Assembly: GCA_947447815.1 (NCBI GenBank)
Contig: CANFLJ010000103.1
Span: forward strand, 1-7,102
Direction: 5' to 3'
DNA length: 7,102 bases
Source of the DNA: Chitinophagaceae bacterium
GTDB lineage: Bacteria; Bacteroidota; Bacteroidia; Chitinophagales; Chitinophagaceae
The first letter of the stretch is position 1. Each line of letters starts with the position of its first letter. Positions 1 to 5,943 of this stretch are shown here, in pieces. Under the pieces are notes generated by a model. It was not told the origin of the DNA and did no database searches. It saw only the letters and a list, made by a program, of their open reading frames with translations. A program made the translations under genes and the position numbers.

Positions 1-26
1 CTTGCTATAATTTAAAAATCGAGCCG

Positions 27-34
27 CAAAAGTA
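27..34 (-). promoter_or_regulatory. Candidate Bacteroidota -7 promoter element facing left
   Basis: On the minus strand this reads TACTTTTG followed by C, a full match to the Bacteroidota -7 consensus TAnnTTTG. It lies just past the terminator of the lipoprotein gene and points out of the window, so it would start a separate leftward transcript at about position 20. No TTG was found at the usual -33 distance, so the call rests on the -7 match and the position only. Confidence 0.5.
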
Positions 35-73
35 AGGGAAGAGCGATATTTTCAGTTCTTAAATGTTTGGTAT

Positions 74-97
74 AAAAAAAGCCCGGAAACTCCGGGC
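74..97 (-). terminator. Intrinsic terminator of the lipoprotein gene
   Basis: Read on the minus strand, a perfect 7-bp GC-rich stem (GCCCGGA with TCCGGGC) closes a 3-base loop and is followed directly by seven T residues. It lies about 30 bp past the TAG stop of the leftward lipoprotein gene and is a standard Rho-independent terminator for it. Confidence 0.92.
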
Positions 98-128
98 TTG
101 TATCTACAATTAAAAATATAAGCTGAAT

Positions 129-839
129 CTACTTGATAGTATATCTTTTAAGGGACTGAATGGTTGATTTTAGTCCATTTTGATCATACGTAATAATCTT
201 GATGATACCAACTCCTTTTGCAGTGTAAATATCCATTCCCTGAACGTTGGAATAGGTGGTTGTAGGAGGGAAAGATGGCAAAATAGCCTGAAAATCAATG
301 TGTGAAACAAATACTTTGTTGTAAGTAACGCCGTTTTCTACATCCGATATACCAGTATATAGTACTTTGCCAATTGCCCTTGTTTGAACAGGGAATCCAG
401 ATACCGAAATAATACCACCATCTACAAAACTAAAGTTCCATGTAGTACCTACAGGATCGTTTTCGTTATTGATATGTATGATATTAACCCCTGATACGCT
501 GATATTGCCTAAAGTAGTAGCAAAACTATAAGCAGAGGTTCTTAACTTATATTGATTGCCAGAATGATACTGGAACTGCAATGTAGTATCATAATTTAGA
601 ATCTTGAAGGTGTTACCTGCCAGTGTAGTATCTCTACCAGTGGATGTAACCTGTATGCTATCGGTTAATGTGCCAATAGTATCTCTGGTATAATATAACC
701 AGGATGAACCTGCAGAAGATGGCTGATAAGAGGTATCTACTGTATTACCTCCGCTTGTATTATCCTCCGTGGATTTTGCACAGGAAGTAAACATCATAGC
801 TATTAAGACAAATGAGATGAATGATAATGAAGTTTTCAT
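129..839 (-). CDS. Predicted lipoprotein of unknown function
   Basis: This 236-residue protein has a charged N-terminus (MKTS), a hydrophobic stretch at residues 5-17 and a lipobox ending FTSC, so Cys20 is the expected acylated residue after signal peptidase II cleavage. The protein should be membrane-anchored, in Bacteroidota usually at the outer membrane. After a Ser/Thr/Asn/Gly-rich linker (about 22-45) the mature part is rich in Thr, Ser, Ile, Val and Tyr with alternating polar and hydrophobic residues, suggesting a beta-sheet fold. I see no catalytic motif and do not recognise the family. The start is the ATG that gives the complete signal peptide; the leader is A/T-rich with no clear Shine-Dalgarno sequence. 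On the minus strand TTAATTTG at 854-861 resembles a -7 element with one mismatch but is very near the start. The gene is a single unit ended by the hairpin at 74-97, and it is divergent from the secreted protein at 1120. The lipoprotein call is firm; the function is unknown. Confidence 0.87.
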   Translation of the reverse strand: MKTSLSFISFVLIAMMFTSCAKSTEDNTSGGNTVDTSYQPSSAGSSWLYYTRDTIGTLTDSIQVTSTGRDTTLAGNTFKILNYDTTLQFQYHSGNQYKLRTSAYSFATTLGNISVSGVNIIHINNENDPVGTTWNFSFVDGGIISVSGFPVQTRAIGKVLYTGISDVENGVTYNKVFVSHIDFQAILPSFPPTTTYSNVQGMDIYTAKGVGIIKIITYDQNGLKSTIQSLKRYTIK

Positions 840-1012
840 TGTTCTAATTTTTCACAAATTAAATGAATCAAATGGGTTTGACGGCTATTTTAACGAATTA
901 TTTATTCTTTATCAATACTGAAACTGGATTTAGGGGACCATCTTTAGTAGTTTGTAATTAAATTTACGTGGTCTATTTGGGTATTATGTGCATTTACCAA
1001 TCGTAAAACTAA

Positions 1013-1044
1013 TTGAAAATGGGTTGGTTGACTCTTTACCTTTG
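1013..1044 (+). promoter_or_regulatory. Bacteroidota promoter of the repeat-containing secreted protein
   Basis: TTG at 1013-1015 and TACCTTTG at 1037-1044 are separated by 21 bp, a complete match to the Bacteroidota -33/-7 promoter (TTG ... TAnnTTTG). Transcription would start near 1050, giving a leader of about 70 bases before the ATG at 1120. A second, poorer -7-like sequence, TAACTTTTG, lies at 1077-1085. The promoter position is the main reason to reject the upstream start at 988. Confidence 0.65.
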
Positions 1045-1119
1045 GATTACTGTGACAACAGAAAAATAGTTTGGTATAACTTTTGTAGTTACCATTTTAT
1101 ACATATTAAATCAAGAGAT

Positions 1120-3456
1120 ATGAAAAAGATTATTATAACAACCATGTTGTTTTGCTTGCTAAGCATCACCAATAATTATGCTCAAACTTCCTGGCCACAG
1201 AAGATAAATTCTAAAGAGGGCTATAGAATTACTATCTACCAACCACAGTCGGAGAATCTTAGTGATAATATTTATAACGGTAGAGCTGCTTTTTCAGTTA
1301 TAAATGGCTCTTCAGCTGATCCGGTATTTGGTGTATGCTGGTTTAAAGCTACCCTGAATAATGCTAAAAGCAAACTGGGAGATTTAAGAGATATCAGTAT
1401 TTATCAACTTAAACTTCCTGATTCTACCCATAAATTCAATATTGATGTAATTAAGAAAGCAATTCAAACGGAATTGCCTGAAAAGAACATACAGTTCGAA
1501 ATGGCAGAGCTTTCTAAATCTGCACAACAGGAACAAAAAAATAGCCATCCTACTTTAAACAATAATGCACCAAACATTATCTATCGTACCAAACCAAGTA
1601 CATTAGTAGTACTGGATGGTGAGCCTAAATTTGATCTGGATAAAAAGTTCAATATGGAGAAAATCGTTAATACTCCATCTTTAATAGTAAGAAGTAAAGC
1701 AGATAACCTACTGTATTTTTATGGTGGTGGACTATGGTATGCAGCCGCTGATGTAAACAGCAAATGGACTTTTGTGAAATATCTTCCTACTGAAATTCAA
1801 AAAGTGGATGATTTAATACATCAGAATACCCAAACCAATGTAAATGACAATGATTATAATAAGGCAACTACCCCTTCGGATGTTATTGTAAGTACTATTC
1901 CTACTGAACTTATACAAACAGAAGGAGAAGTATCTTATCAGAATATTGATGCAACTAATTTATTGTATGCGGACAATAGTCTGGATGACATATTTAAAGA
2001 TATCAATACGCAACAAAATTTTATACTGGTATCTGGAAGATGGTACACAGCATCGTCATTGAATGGTCCATGGACTTTTGTTCCATCTAGCCAATTACCT
2101 GCCGACTTTGCTAAAATACCAGAAGGATCTCAGAAAGATGGTGTGTTGGCTAATGTAGCAGGAACCGACGCTGCAAATGATGCAGTGATGAATGCTCAGG
2201 TACCTCAGACTGCAAAGATTGACAGAAAAAATACTACCTGCGAAGTAACTTATGACGGCGATCCTACATTTAGTGCTATCAATGGTACCAGTTTGCAGGT
2301 TGCAGAAAACAGTAATATTACGGTACTAAAAAGTGGGCATAAATATTATGCTGTAGATAATGGGGTATGGTTTGTAAGTCATTCTGCATTTGGCCCATGG
2401 TCTGTATCTTCCGAAAGACCTTATGATGTAGATAATATTCCTGCCGACAATATTGCTTACAGCACCCGTTATGTATATATATATGATACAGATCCTGATT
2501 ATGTATGGACAGGATATACCCCTGGTTATACCGGTAGCTATATTTACGGTTCTACAGTAGTATGGGGTACCGGATTCTACTATAGTCCATGGTATCGTCA
2601 TCATTATTATCCACGTCCTTACACCTGGGGTTTTGGTTGTCATTACAATCCATGGACTGGTTGGGGTTTTGGATATAATATGTGGTCCAGTATTGGCTGG
2701 GGATGGAACGATGGATATTATGGGGGAGGCTGGTATGGCCCAAGACATTACAGACCTTGTTTTAATAGCTGGGGATACAACGGAGGCTACTATGGATATG
2801 GAGATTATTACTGGCGTGGGCCAAGAGTTCAGCACAACAGACCTGCTGGATTTGGTAATAACTATGAGCAACCACATAGAAATGGGGTAAGAAATGTTCA
2901 ATCACTTAATGGAGCCAATTCTAATAATTTGTATCATCATGTTAGAGGTGCTCAGACAGAAGATGTATATCAACAACCACACAGAAATAATGCAGCCAAT
3001 GGCGATTTGAATGGCAGACCATTTAGTAATCCTGCTATTCATAATCCAGTAAAAAATATAAAGCAAGTTCCTGTTGCTACTCAGCAAGCTCCACCTTCCA
3101 GAATGGATGATGCGCCTGTGACAAATACGCCTCCTGCACCACATAAAGTAAGGGGTAATTATCCAAATACGCAGCCTGCTGCTAACAATAATAACAATAG
3201 TAATAATGGAGGAAATAATGGTAGCAATAACAATGGATCACAACAGGATAATCATCCTCCTAAGCCACATTTTACGCCTGCACCTTCGCCACAGCAGACA
3301 GCACCGCAAAATGTACCTGTAAGACCAACTTATGCGCCACCAAAGATGAGTCCACCCGCTAATCATAATCCTGCTCCAGCTCCTGCGCATATGCCTTCTG
3401 GTAACAATGCTCCCAGAAATGAATCGGGTAGTGATCCTAAAAGGAGAAGAGGTTAA
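1120..3456 (+). CDS. Secreted protein with three internal WY...GPW repeats and low-complexity tail
   Basis: The 778-residue product starts with MKKIIITTMLFCLLSITNNYAQ, a clear signal peptide with likely cleavage after YAQ or nearby. The frame is open back to 988, but those 44 extra residues would bury the signal peptide and begin upstream of the promoter at 1013-1044. After an N-terminal domain (about 23-155; IYQPQ, GRAAFSV and PVFGVCWF blocks) come three related units of about 70 residues at 160-229, 260-334 and 371-441. Each begins with a Gly-Glu/Asp-containing strand and ends with a block like GGLWYAA..NSKWTFV, GRWYTASSLNGPWTFV or NGVWFVSHSAFGPWSV. Residues about 451-570 are rich in Tyr, Trp and Gly (the segment with GYTPGYTGSYIYG). 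Residues about 571-778 are rich in Asn, Pro, His and Gln with an Asn run near 690-710, and look disordered. Close relatives are, as I recall, often annotated 'carbohydrate-binding family V/XII'; no ligand is shown here. It is probably exported to the periplasm or cell surface. It is monocistronic: own promoter, strong terminator. Confidence 0.85.
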   Translation: MKKIIITTMLFCLLSITNNYAQTSWPQKINSKEGYRITIYQPQSENLSDNIYNGRAAFSVINGSSADPVFGVCWFKATLNNAKSKLGDLRDISIYQLKLPDSTHKFNIDVIKKAIQTELPEKNIQFEMAELSKSAQQEQKNSHPTLNNNAPNIIYRTKPSTLVVLDGEPKFDLDKKFNMEKIVNTPSLIVRSKADNLLYFYGGGLWYAAADVNSKWTFVKYLPTEIQKVDDLIHQNTQTNVNDNDYNKATTPSDVIVSTIPTELIQTEGEVSYQNIDATNLLYADNSLDDIFKDINTQQNFILVSGRWYTASSLNGPWTFVPSSQLPADFAKIPEGSQKDGVLANVAGTDAANDAVMNAQVPQTAKIDRKNTTCEVTYDGDPTFSAINGTSLQVAENSNITVLKSGHKYYAVDNGVWFVSHSAFGPWSVSSERPYDVDNIPADNIAYSTRYVYIYDTDPDYVWTGYTPGYTGSYIYGSTVVWGTGFYYSPWYRHHYYPRPYTWGFGCHYNPWTGWGFGYNMWSSIGWGWNDGYYGGGWYGPRHYRPCFNSWGYNGGYYGYGDYYWRGPRVQHNRPAGFGNNYEQPHRNGVRNVQSLNGANSNNLYHHVRGAQTEDVYQQPHRNNAANGDLNGRPFSNPAIHNPVKNIKQVPVATQQAPPSRMDDAPVTNTPPAPHKVRGNYPNTQPAANNNNNSNNGGNNGSNNNGSQQDNHPPKPHFTPAPSPQQTAPQNVPVRPTYAPPKMSPPANHNPAPAPAHMPSGNNAPRNESGSDPKRRRG

Positions 3457-3476
3457 TATAAAATAAATTAATGCGA

Positions 3477-3517
3477 ATGCGGATGTTTCTGTAATAAGAG
3501 ACATCCGCATTTTTATT
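3477..3517 (+). terminator. Intrinsic terminator after the secreted repeat protein
   Basis: A 14-bp stem (3477-3490 with 3497-3510, one G-U pair) closes a 6-base loop and runs straight into TTTTATT. Flanking GCGAA at 3473-3477 and TTCGC at 3516-3520 could extend or compete with the stem. It lies about 20 bp after the TAA stop and separates this gene from miaE. Confidence 0.92.
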
Positions 3518-3529
3518 CGCTCAAACACT

Positions 3530-3537
3530 TAATTTCG
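3530..3537 (+). promoter_or_regulatory. Weak candidate -7 element for miaE
   Basis: TAATTTCG differs from TAnnTTTG at one base and lies about 20 bp before the miaE ATG, directly after the terminator, where a promoter is needed. No TTG is visible at the -33 distance. The leader would be very short. Confidence 0.35.
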
Positions 3538-3557
3538 TTGCATTATTTAATGATTAT

Positions 3558-4181
3558 ATGACTACTACAGACTTTCAATATAGCGACCATACCAAAAGTA
3601 TTTTAAACTTACAATTGCCTACAGACCCAAGATGGGTAAACCTTGCCGAAGTAAGTATTGAAGAAATACTGACTGATCATGCTTTTTGCGAACAGAAGGC
3701 GGCTACTACCTGCATTTCTATTATACAATGGTATAGCGAAAAGGAGGAGATTGTAAATGCCCTAGCACCCATTGTTACCGAAGAATGGGGGCACTTCAGG
3801 CTGGTATTAAATGAAATTCATAAAAGAGGACTTTCGCTTGGTAAAAGAAGAAAGGATGTATATGTAAATCAGTTGTTCGACTTTATTCAAAAGGGTGGTG
3901 GAGAAGAAGGTAGAATGCTGGATAGACTTTTATCAATGGCCTTGATAGAAGCCAGAAGTTGTGAACGTTTTAAAAGATTGAGTGAAGGACTGGAGGATGA
4001 ATACCTTAGAAACTTTTATCGACGTTTTATGGAAAGTGAAGCAGGACATTATACCTTGTTTCTGGAACTAGCCGAACTATATATTCCTAAAGAAAAAGTA
4101 AGAAAAAGATTACAGCAATGGCTGGATCATGAAGCTTCGATTATGAAAAACCTGGAACTAAGAGGGGATAGAATACACTAG
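3558..4181 (+). CDS. miaE: tRNA 2-methylthio-N6-isopentenyladenosine(37) hydroxylase MiaE
   Basis: MiaE is a non-haem diiron monooxygenase. It hydroxylates the isopentenyl group of ms2i6A at position 37, next to the anticodon of tRNAs reading codons that begin with U, using O2 and two electrons. The 207-residue product has the family pattern throughout: LPTDPRWVN (residues 20-28), EILTDHAFCEQKAA (36-49), EEWGHF (75-80), IEARSCERF (130-138) and SEAGHY (160-165). The expected iron ligands of the ferritin-like four-helix bundle are all present: Glu45, Glu76 with His79, Glu131, and Glu161 with His164. Length is normal for MiaE and the first ATG keeps the full N-terminus. MiaA and MiaB, which make its substrate, are not in this window. 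The gene lies after a terminator and faces the nucleotidyltransferase tail to tail, so it is probably transcribed alone. Confidence 0.95.
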   Translation: MTTTDFQYSDHTKSILNLQLPTDPRWVNLAEVSIEEILTDHAFCEQKAATTCISIIQWYSEKEEIVNALAPIVTEEWGHFRLVLNEIHKRGLSLGKRRKDVYVNQLFDFIQKGGGEEGRMLDRLLSMALIEARSCERFKRLSEGLEDEYLRNFYRRFMESEAGHYTLFLELAELYIPKEKVRKRLQQWLDHEASIMKNLELRGDRIH

Positions 4182-4183
4182 AT

Positions 4184-4218
4184 AATTAATAATTAAGAAT
4201 TAAAAATTAAGAATAAAT
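4184..4218. repeat. Short tandem array A, 7-bp period (AATTAAG type)
   Basis: Five consecutive heptamers in exact register: AATTAAT, AATTAAG, AATTAAA, AATTAAG, AATAAAT. It begins two bases after the miaE stop codon. No coding potential is evident. Confidence 0.75.
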
Positions 4219-4229
4219 ACAACAACAGC

Positions 4230-4257
4230 GAGATAGGAGACGGGAGTCGGGAGATAG
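4230..4257. repeat. Short tandem array B, 7-bp period (GAGACGG type)
   Basis: Four consecutive heptamers in exact register: GAGATAG, GAGACGG, GAGTCGG, GAGATAG. It is purine-rich on the plus strand and unrelated in sequence to the A/T array beside it. Confidence 0.7.
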
Positions 4258-4264
4258 AATAATA

Positions 4265-4299
4265 CAAGTTTCAAGTTGCCAGTTACTAGTAACGTGTAG
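4265..4299. repeat. Short tandem array C, 7-bp period (CAAGTTT type)
   Basis: Heptamers in register: CAAGTTT, CAAGTTG, CCAGTTA, CTAGTAA, CGTGTAG, decaying to the right. The right half is also nearly the inverted complement of the left half, giving the hairpin at 4272-4303. Confidence 0.6.
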
Positions 4300-4303
4300 C
4301 TTG
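4272..4303. other. Hairpin between the convergent genes
   Basis: Two 15-base arms around a TA centre pair at 13 of 15 positions, counting two G-T pairs, with a perfect inner GTTACTAGTAAC at 4282-4293. No T-run follows on either strand, so it is not a standard intrinsic terminator. It is the only sizeable hairpin I see between miaE and the nucleotidyltransferase and might serve both. Confidence 0.45.
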
Positions 4304-4308
4304 AATTC

Positions 4309-4348
4309 ATTAGCATATTAGCTAATTATCGAAATAGCACATTAGTTT
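4309..4348. repeat. Short tandem array D, 8-bp period (ATTAGCAT type)
   Basis: Five consecutive octamers in exact register: ATTAGCAT, ATTAGCTA, ATTATCGA, AATAGCAC, ATTAGTTT. It ends three bases before the stop codon of the leftward nucleotidyltransferase. Confidence 0.7.
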
Positions 4349-4351
4349 TCC

Positions 4352-5344
4352 CTATCCAAAATCAATCTCGGTATTATCACCAATATTCAGACTGCGGCTT
4401 AATCCTTTTACGGAGGCATCGCTACCTATTAATGAATTATCCAACACTACTTCGTATAAATTAGAATAGGAACCAATGATACAATCTTTAAGAATTGAAT
4501 ATTGTATGTTAGTATTTGCTCCTATTGCAACGTGAGGTCCTATGATGGCATTTTTGATGGTACAACCTGGTCCGATGCTTACCGGAGGAATAATGATTGC
4601 ATTGTCGTGAATCAAGCTGTCATGGACTACTCCACCAAATTTCTTTAGTAGGGTAGCATTGCTTTCCAGCAGGGTTTCTTTTTTACCACAGTCAAACCAG
4701 TTTCTAACTTTGAAGGAATGGAATTCCGCCCCTTTTGTTATCATCTTTTCCAATGCGTCGGTCAGGCTATATTCTCCATTGGTTTTAATGTCCTTACTGA
4801 ATAATTCAGCAAGGGATTCGTACATGATTCTGGTGTCTTTTATTTTATAAAGACCCACCAATGCCATATTACTTTTGGGTATAGAAGGTTTTTCTATTAC
4901 GTGGTCTATGATTCCTTTATTGTCTATTTCTGCTACTCCAAAGCTACGAGGATCATCCACCTTTTTTACACCCAGCATATTAAAAGGGCTATGCATTACT
5001 TCCTCTATATCAAACTCGCAAATGGTATCGCCAAGGGCTACAAATACCTCATCATCGCCCACAATGCTTCTGGTAAGTTCTATGGCATGTCCGGTACCCT
5101 GACGTTCGTTTTGGAAGATGAAGTGCGAAGTGAGGTTTGGATAAGTTTGTGCTACATATTCCTGAATTTTATCTCCCAGATAACCAACAATGAAAATAAA
5201 CTCGTTGATACCAGCTTCGTGCAGCTGATCTACAATAAAGCTAAGGATTGTTTTTCCTGCAATAGGTATCAGTGCCTTTGGTTGAGTGTATGTATGTGGT
5301 CGTAGTTTTGTACCTGCACCAGCTACCGGAATAATTGCTTTCAT
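4352..5344 (-). CDS. Sugar-phosphate nucleotidyltransferase with C-terminal beta-helix
   Basis: This enzyme should join a sugar 1-phosphate to an NTP, giving an NDP-sugar and pyrophosphate, for cell-surface glycan synthesis in the cytoplasm. The 330-residue product has an N-terminal nucleotidyltransferase domain: GAGTKLRP loop (9-16), QPKALIPIAGK (21-31), QGTGHA (82-87), LGD with Asp106 as expected Mg ligand, DPRSFGV (131-137), EKP (151-153), NGEYSLTDAL (189-198) and FDCG with Asp218 (217-220). From about 245 onward, repeated I-G-x-x-x hexapeptide turns indicate a left-handed beta-helix. The loop has Lys13 where the usual motif has Arg (GxGTRLRP). Likely substrates include glucose 1-phosphate with dTTP or UTP, but the sequence does not decide this. 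The frame extends 11 codons upstream to 5377, but MKAIIPVAGAG matches the family start, and the extra residues overlap another frame (5349-5477), so 5344 is preferred. No canonical terminator follows. Confidence 0.9.
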   Translation of the reverse strand: MKAIIPVAGAGTKLRPHTYTQPKALIPIAGKTILSFIVDQLHEAGINEFIFIVGYLGDKIQEYVAQTYPNLTSHFIFQNERQGTGHAIELTRSIVGDDEVFVALGDTICEFDIEEVMHSPFNMLGVKKVDDPRSFGVAEIDNKGIIDHVIEKPSIPKSNMALVGLYKIKDTRIMYESLAELFSKDIKTNGEYSLTDALEKMITKGAEFHSFKVRNWFDCGKKETLLESNATLLKKFGGVVHDSLIHDNAIIIPPVSIGPGCTIKNAIIGPHVAIGANTNIQYSILKDCIIGSYSNLYEVVLDNSLIGSDASVKGLSRSLNIGDNTEIDFG

Positions 5345-5348
5345 GTTT

Positions 5349-5477
5349 TTATTTTTTATACCTACAATACCAAACAAGCTTTATGCTGTAATGTTTCAAA
5401 AGCTTTTCTACCTTCCATTCATCTTCGATGGTATTGTTCTTTTTGACTGGGTTTAAAATTAATCTTACTCCAATCAT
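5349..5477 (-). CDS. Possible 42-residue small protein upstream of the nucleotidyltransferase
   Basis: This frame encodes 42 residues beginning MIGVRLILNPVKKNNTIEDE, with a charged middle (IEDEWKVEKLLKHY) and an aromatic basic end (VWYCRYKK). Its TAA ends 4 bp before the nucleotidyltransferase ATG at 5344, a spacing typical of coupled genes. The codon directly before its ATG is a stop, so the length is well defined. On the minus strand TACTTTCACC at 5491-5500 loosely resembles a -7 element (two mismatches to TAnnTTTG). I recognise no homologue, and a 42-codon frame can arise by chance. It could be a leader peptide, a small partner protein, or noncoding leader sequence. Confidence 0.4.
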   Translation of the reverse strand: MIGVRLILNPVKKNNTIEDEWKVEKLLKHYSIKLVWYCRYKK

Positions 5478-5646
5478 TTATTAAATTCGGGGTGAAAGTA
5501 AGGATTCTGTATGATTTTTAAGTGTAAAGAGGACACAGTGCTATTTCTTTTAACTAAATAGATACAAAAGAGGGGATGTTTAAGGGGTTTGTAATCTGAG
5601 CATAATTTAGTAATTTGCTCAGGTTATATCAAAGTAGATTTTCTAA
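5478..5646. other. Intergenic stretch without a recognised gene
   Basis: This A/T-rich stretch separates the leftward nucleotidyltransferase unit from the rightward heptapeptide-repeat frame, so promoters for both should lie here. I see only weak candidates and no gene. Confidence 0.5.
5588..5617 (+). promoter_or_regulatory. Weak candidate promoter for the heptapeptide-repeat frame
   Basis: TTTG at 5588-5591 and TAATTTG at 5611-5617 are 19 bp apart. The second is one base shorter than TAnnTTTG, so the match is imperfect. Its position would put the transcript start about 20 bases before the ATG at 5647. Confidence 0.3.
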
Positions 5647-5943
5647 ATGTATTATCTAATTAAAGTACAAGTCCAAATAAATGGAAGATTTTATACTCTC
5701 CTATGGAGGTATGGAAGCATAAAATGTACTTATGTTGCTTACATTGGAAGAAATGTCAGCAACATATTGCACTATTTAGCAAATATCGGAGGATATTATC
5801 CAAACAAATTTCCATATTATGCTTCCATATGTTCAAACAATTGTTCAATAAGCTCCAAAGTTTCATACATTAGTACCAATGTTGTAAACTATAGCCCTAA
5901 CTGCTGCTCAAAATGGAGGTATGGTGCTTATAATTCCCCCTAA
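5647..5943 (+). CDS. Hypothetical protein made of degenerate heptapeptide repeats
   Basis: The 98-residue frame starts at an ATG directly preceded by an in-frame TAA and ends in TAA. From residue 19 to 95 it is eleven consecutive heptapeptides, for example LWRYGSI, KCTYVAY, IGRNVSN, ILHYLAN, IGGYYPN, followed by NSP. The approximate consensus is [IK]-[GSCW]-x-[YN]-x-[ASC]-[NSY]. Position 4 is Tyr or Asn in ten of eleven units (Lys in one) and position 6 is nearly always small. In the DNA, second codon positions are the most conserved columns and several third positions are the most variable, which favours real coding in this frame. Residues 1-18 fit the pattern poorly. There is no signal peptide, no Asp or Glu anywhere, five Cys and many Tyr. 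I do not recognise the family; a short beta-solenoid or self-assembling peptide is conceivable. Against it: the odd composition, no homologue known to me, and strong inverted repeats that could mean a structured RNA or a noncoding minisatellite. Confidence 0.45.
   Translation: MYYLIKVQVQINGRFYTLLWRYGSIKCTYVAYIGRNVSNILHYLANIGGYYPNKFPYYASICSNNCSISSKVSYISTNVVNYSPNCCSKWRYGAYNSP
5701..5943. repeat. Degenerate 21-bp tandem repeat
   Basis: Cut into 21-base rows from 5701, the sequence gives eleven full rows and a partial twelfth. Column 11 is A in all twelve rows, columns 2 and 10 are A or T in all twelve, column 1 is A in ten and column 5 is G in nine. The first and eleventh rows share ATGGAGGTATGG (5703-5714 and 5913-5924), exactly ten periods apart. 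Confidence 0.75.
5710..5829. repeat. 13-bp perfect inverted repeat enclosing a second hairpin
   Basis: TATGGAAGCATAA at 5710-5722 is the exact reverse complement of 5817-5829. Inside it, 5734-5745 pairs with 5752-5763 (11 of 12 positions) across the 6-base loop GGAAGA. Both lie within the heptapeptide-repeat frame. Confidence 0.7.

Noticed and set aside
2326..2901. 191-codon minus-strand frame opposite the secreted protein
   Set aside because: It lies wholly antisense to a well-supported gene, in its Tyr/Trp/Gly-rich segment, and its Ile/Thr-rich translation is a by-product of that composition.
3238..3528. 96-codon minus-strand frame across the 3' end of the secreted protein
   Set aside because: It is antisense to the low-complexity tail and runs through the terminator hairpin; its translation is rich in Arg, Trp and Ile with no domain.
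4272..4303. Bidirectional intrinsic terminator for miaE and the nucleotidyltransferase
   Set aside because: The hairpin is good but no T-run follows on either strand, so I list it only as a hairpin.
4901..5305. 134-codon plus-strand frame opposite the nucleotidyltransferase
   Set aside because: The minus-strand enzyme has all its family motifs over this stretch; the opposite frame has no recognisable features.
5710..5829. Terminal inverted repeats of a small mobile element
   Set aside because: The 13-bp arms are only 94 bp apart, have no flanking target duplication that I can see and enclose no transposase; they are part of the 21-bp repeat region.
5681..5940. Decayed gene in another plus-strand frame beginning MEDFILSYGGMEA
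   Set aside because: It has in-frame TAA and TAG stops about every 15-25 codons, as expected by chance in this base composition, while the 5647 frame is fully open. Its protein-like look comes from the 21-bp repeat, which makes every frame periodic.
5660..5940. Minus-strand frame readable as a hydrophobic protein if TGA codes for Trp
   Set aside because: It also has TAA and TAG stops, and the other genes here use TGG for Trp with no in-frame TGA. Nothing else supports a changed code.
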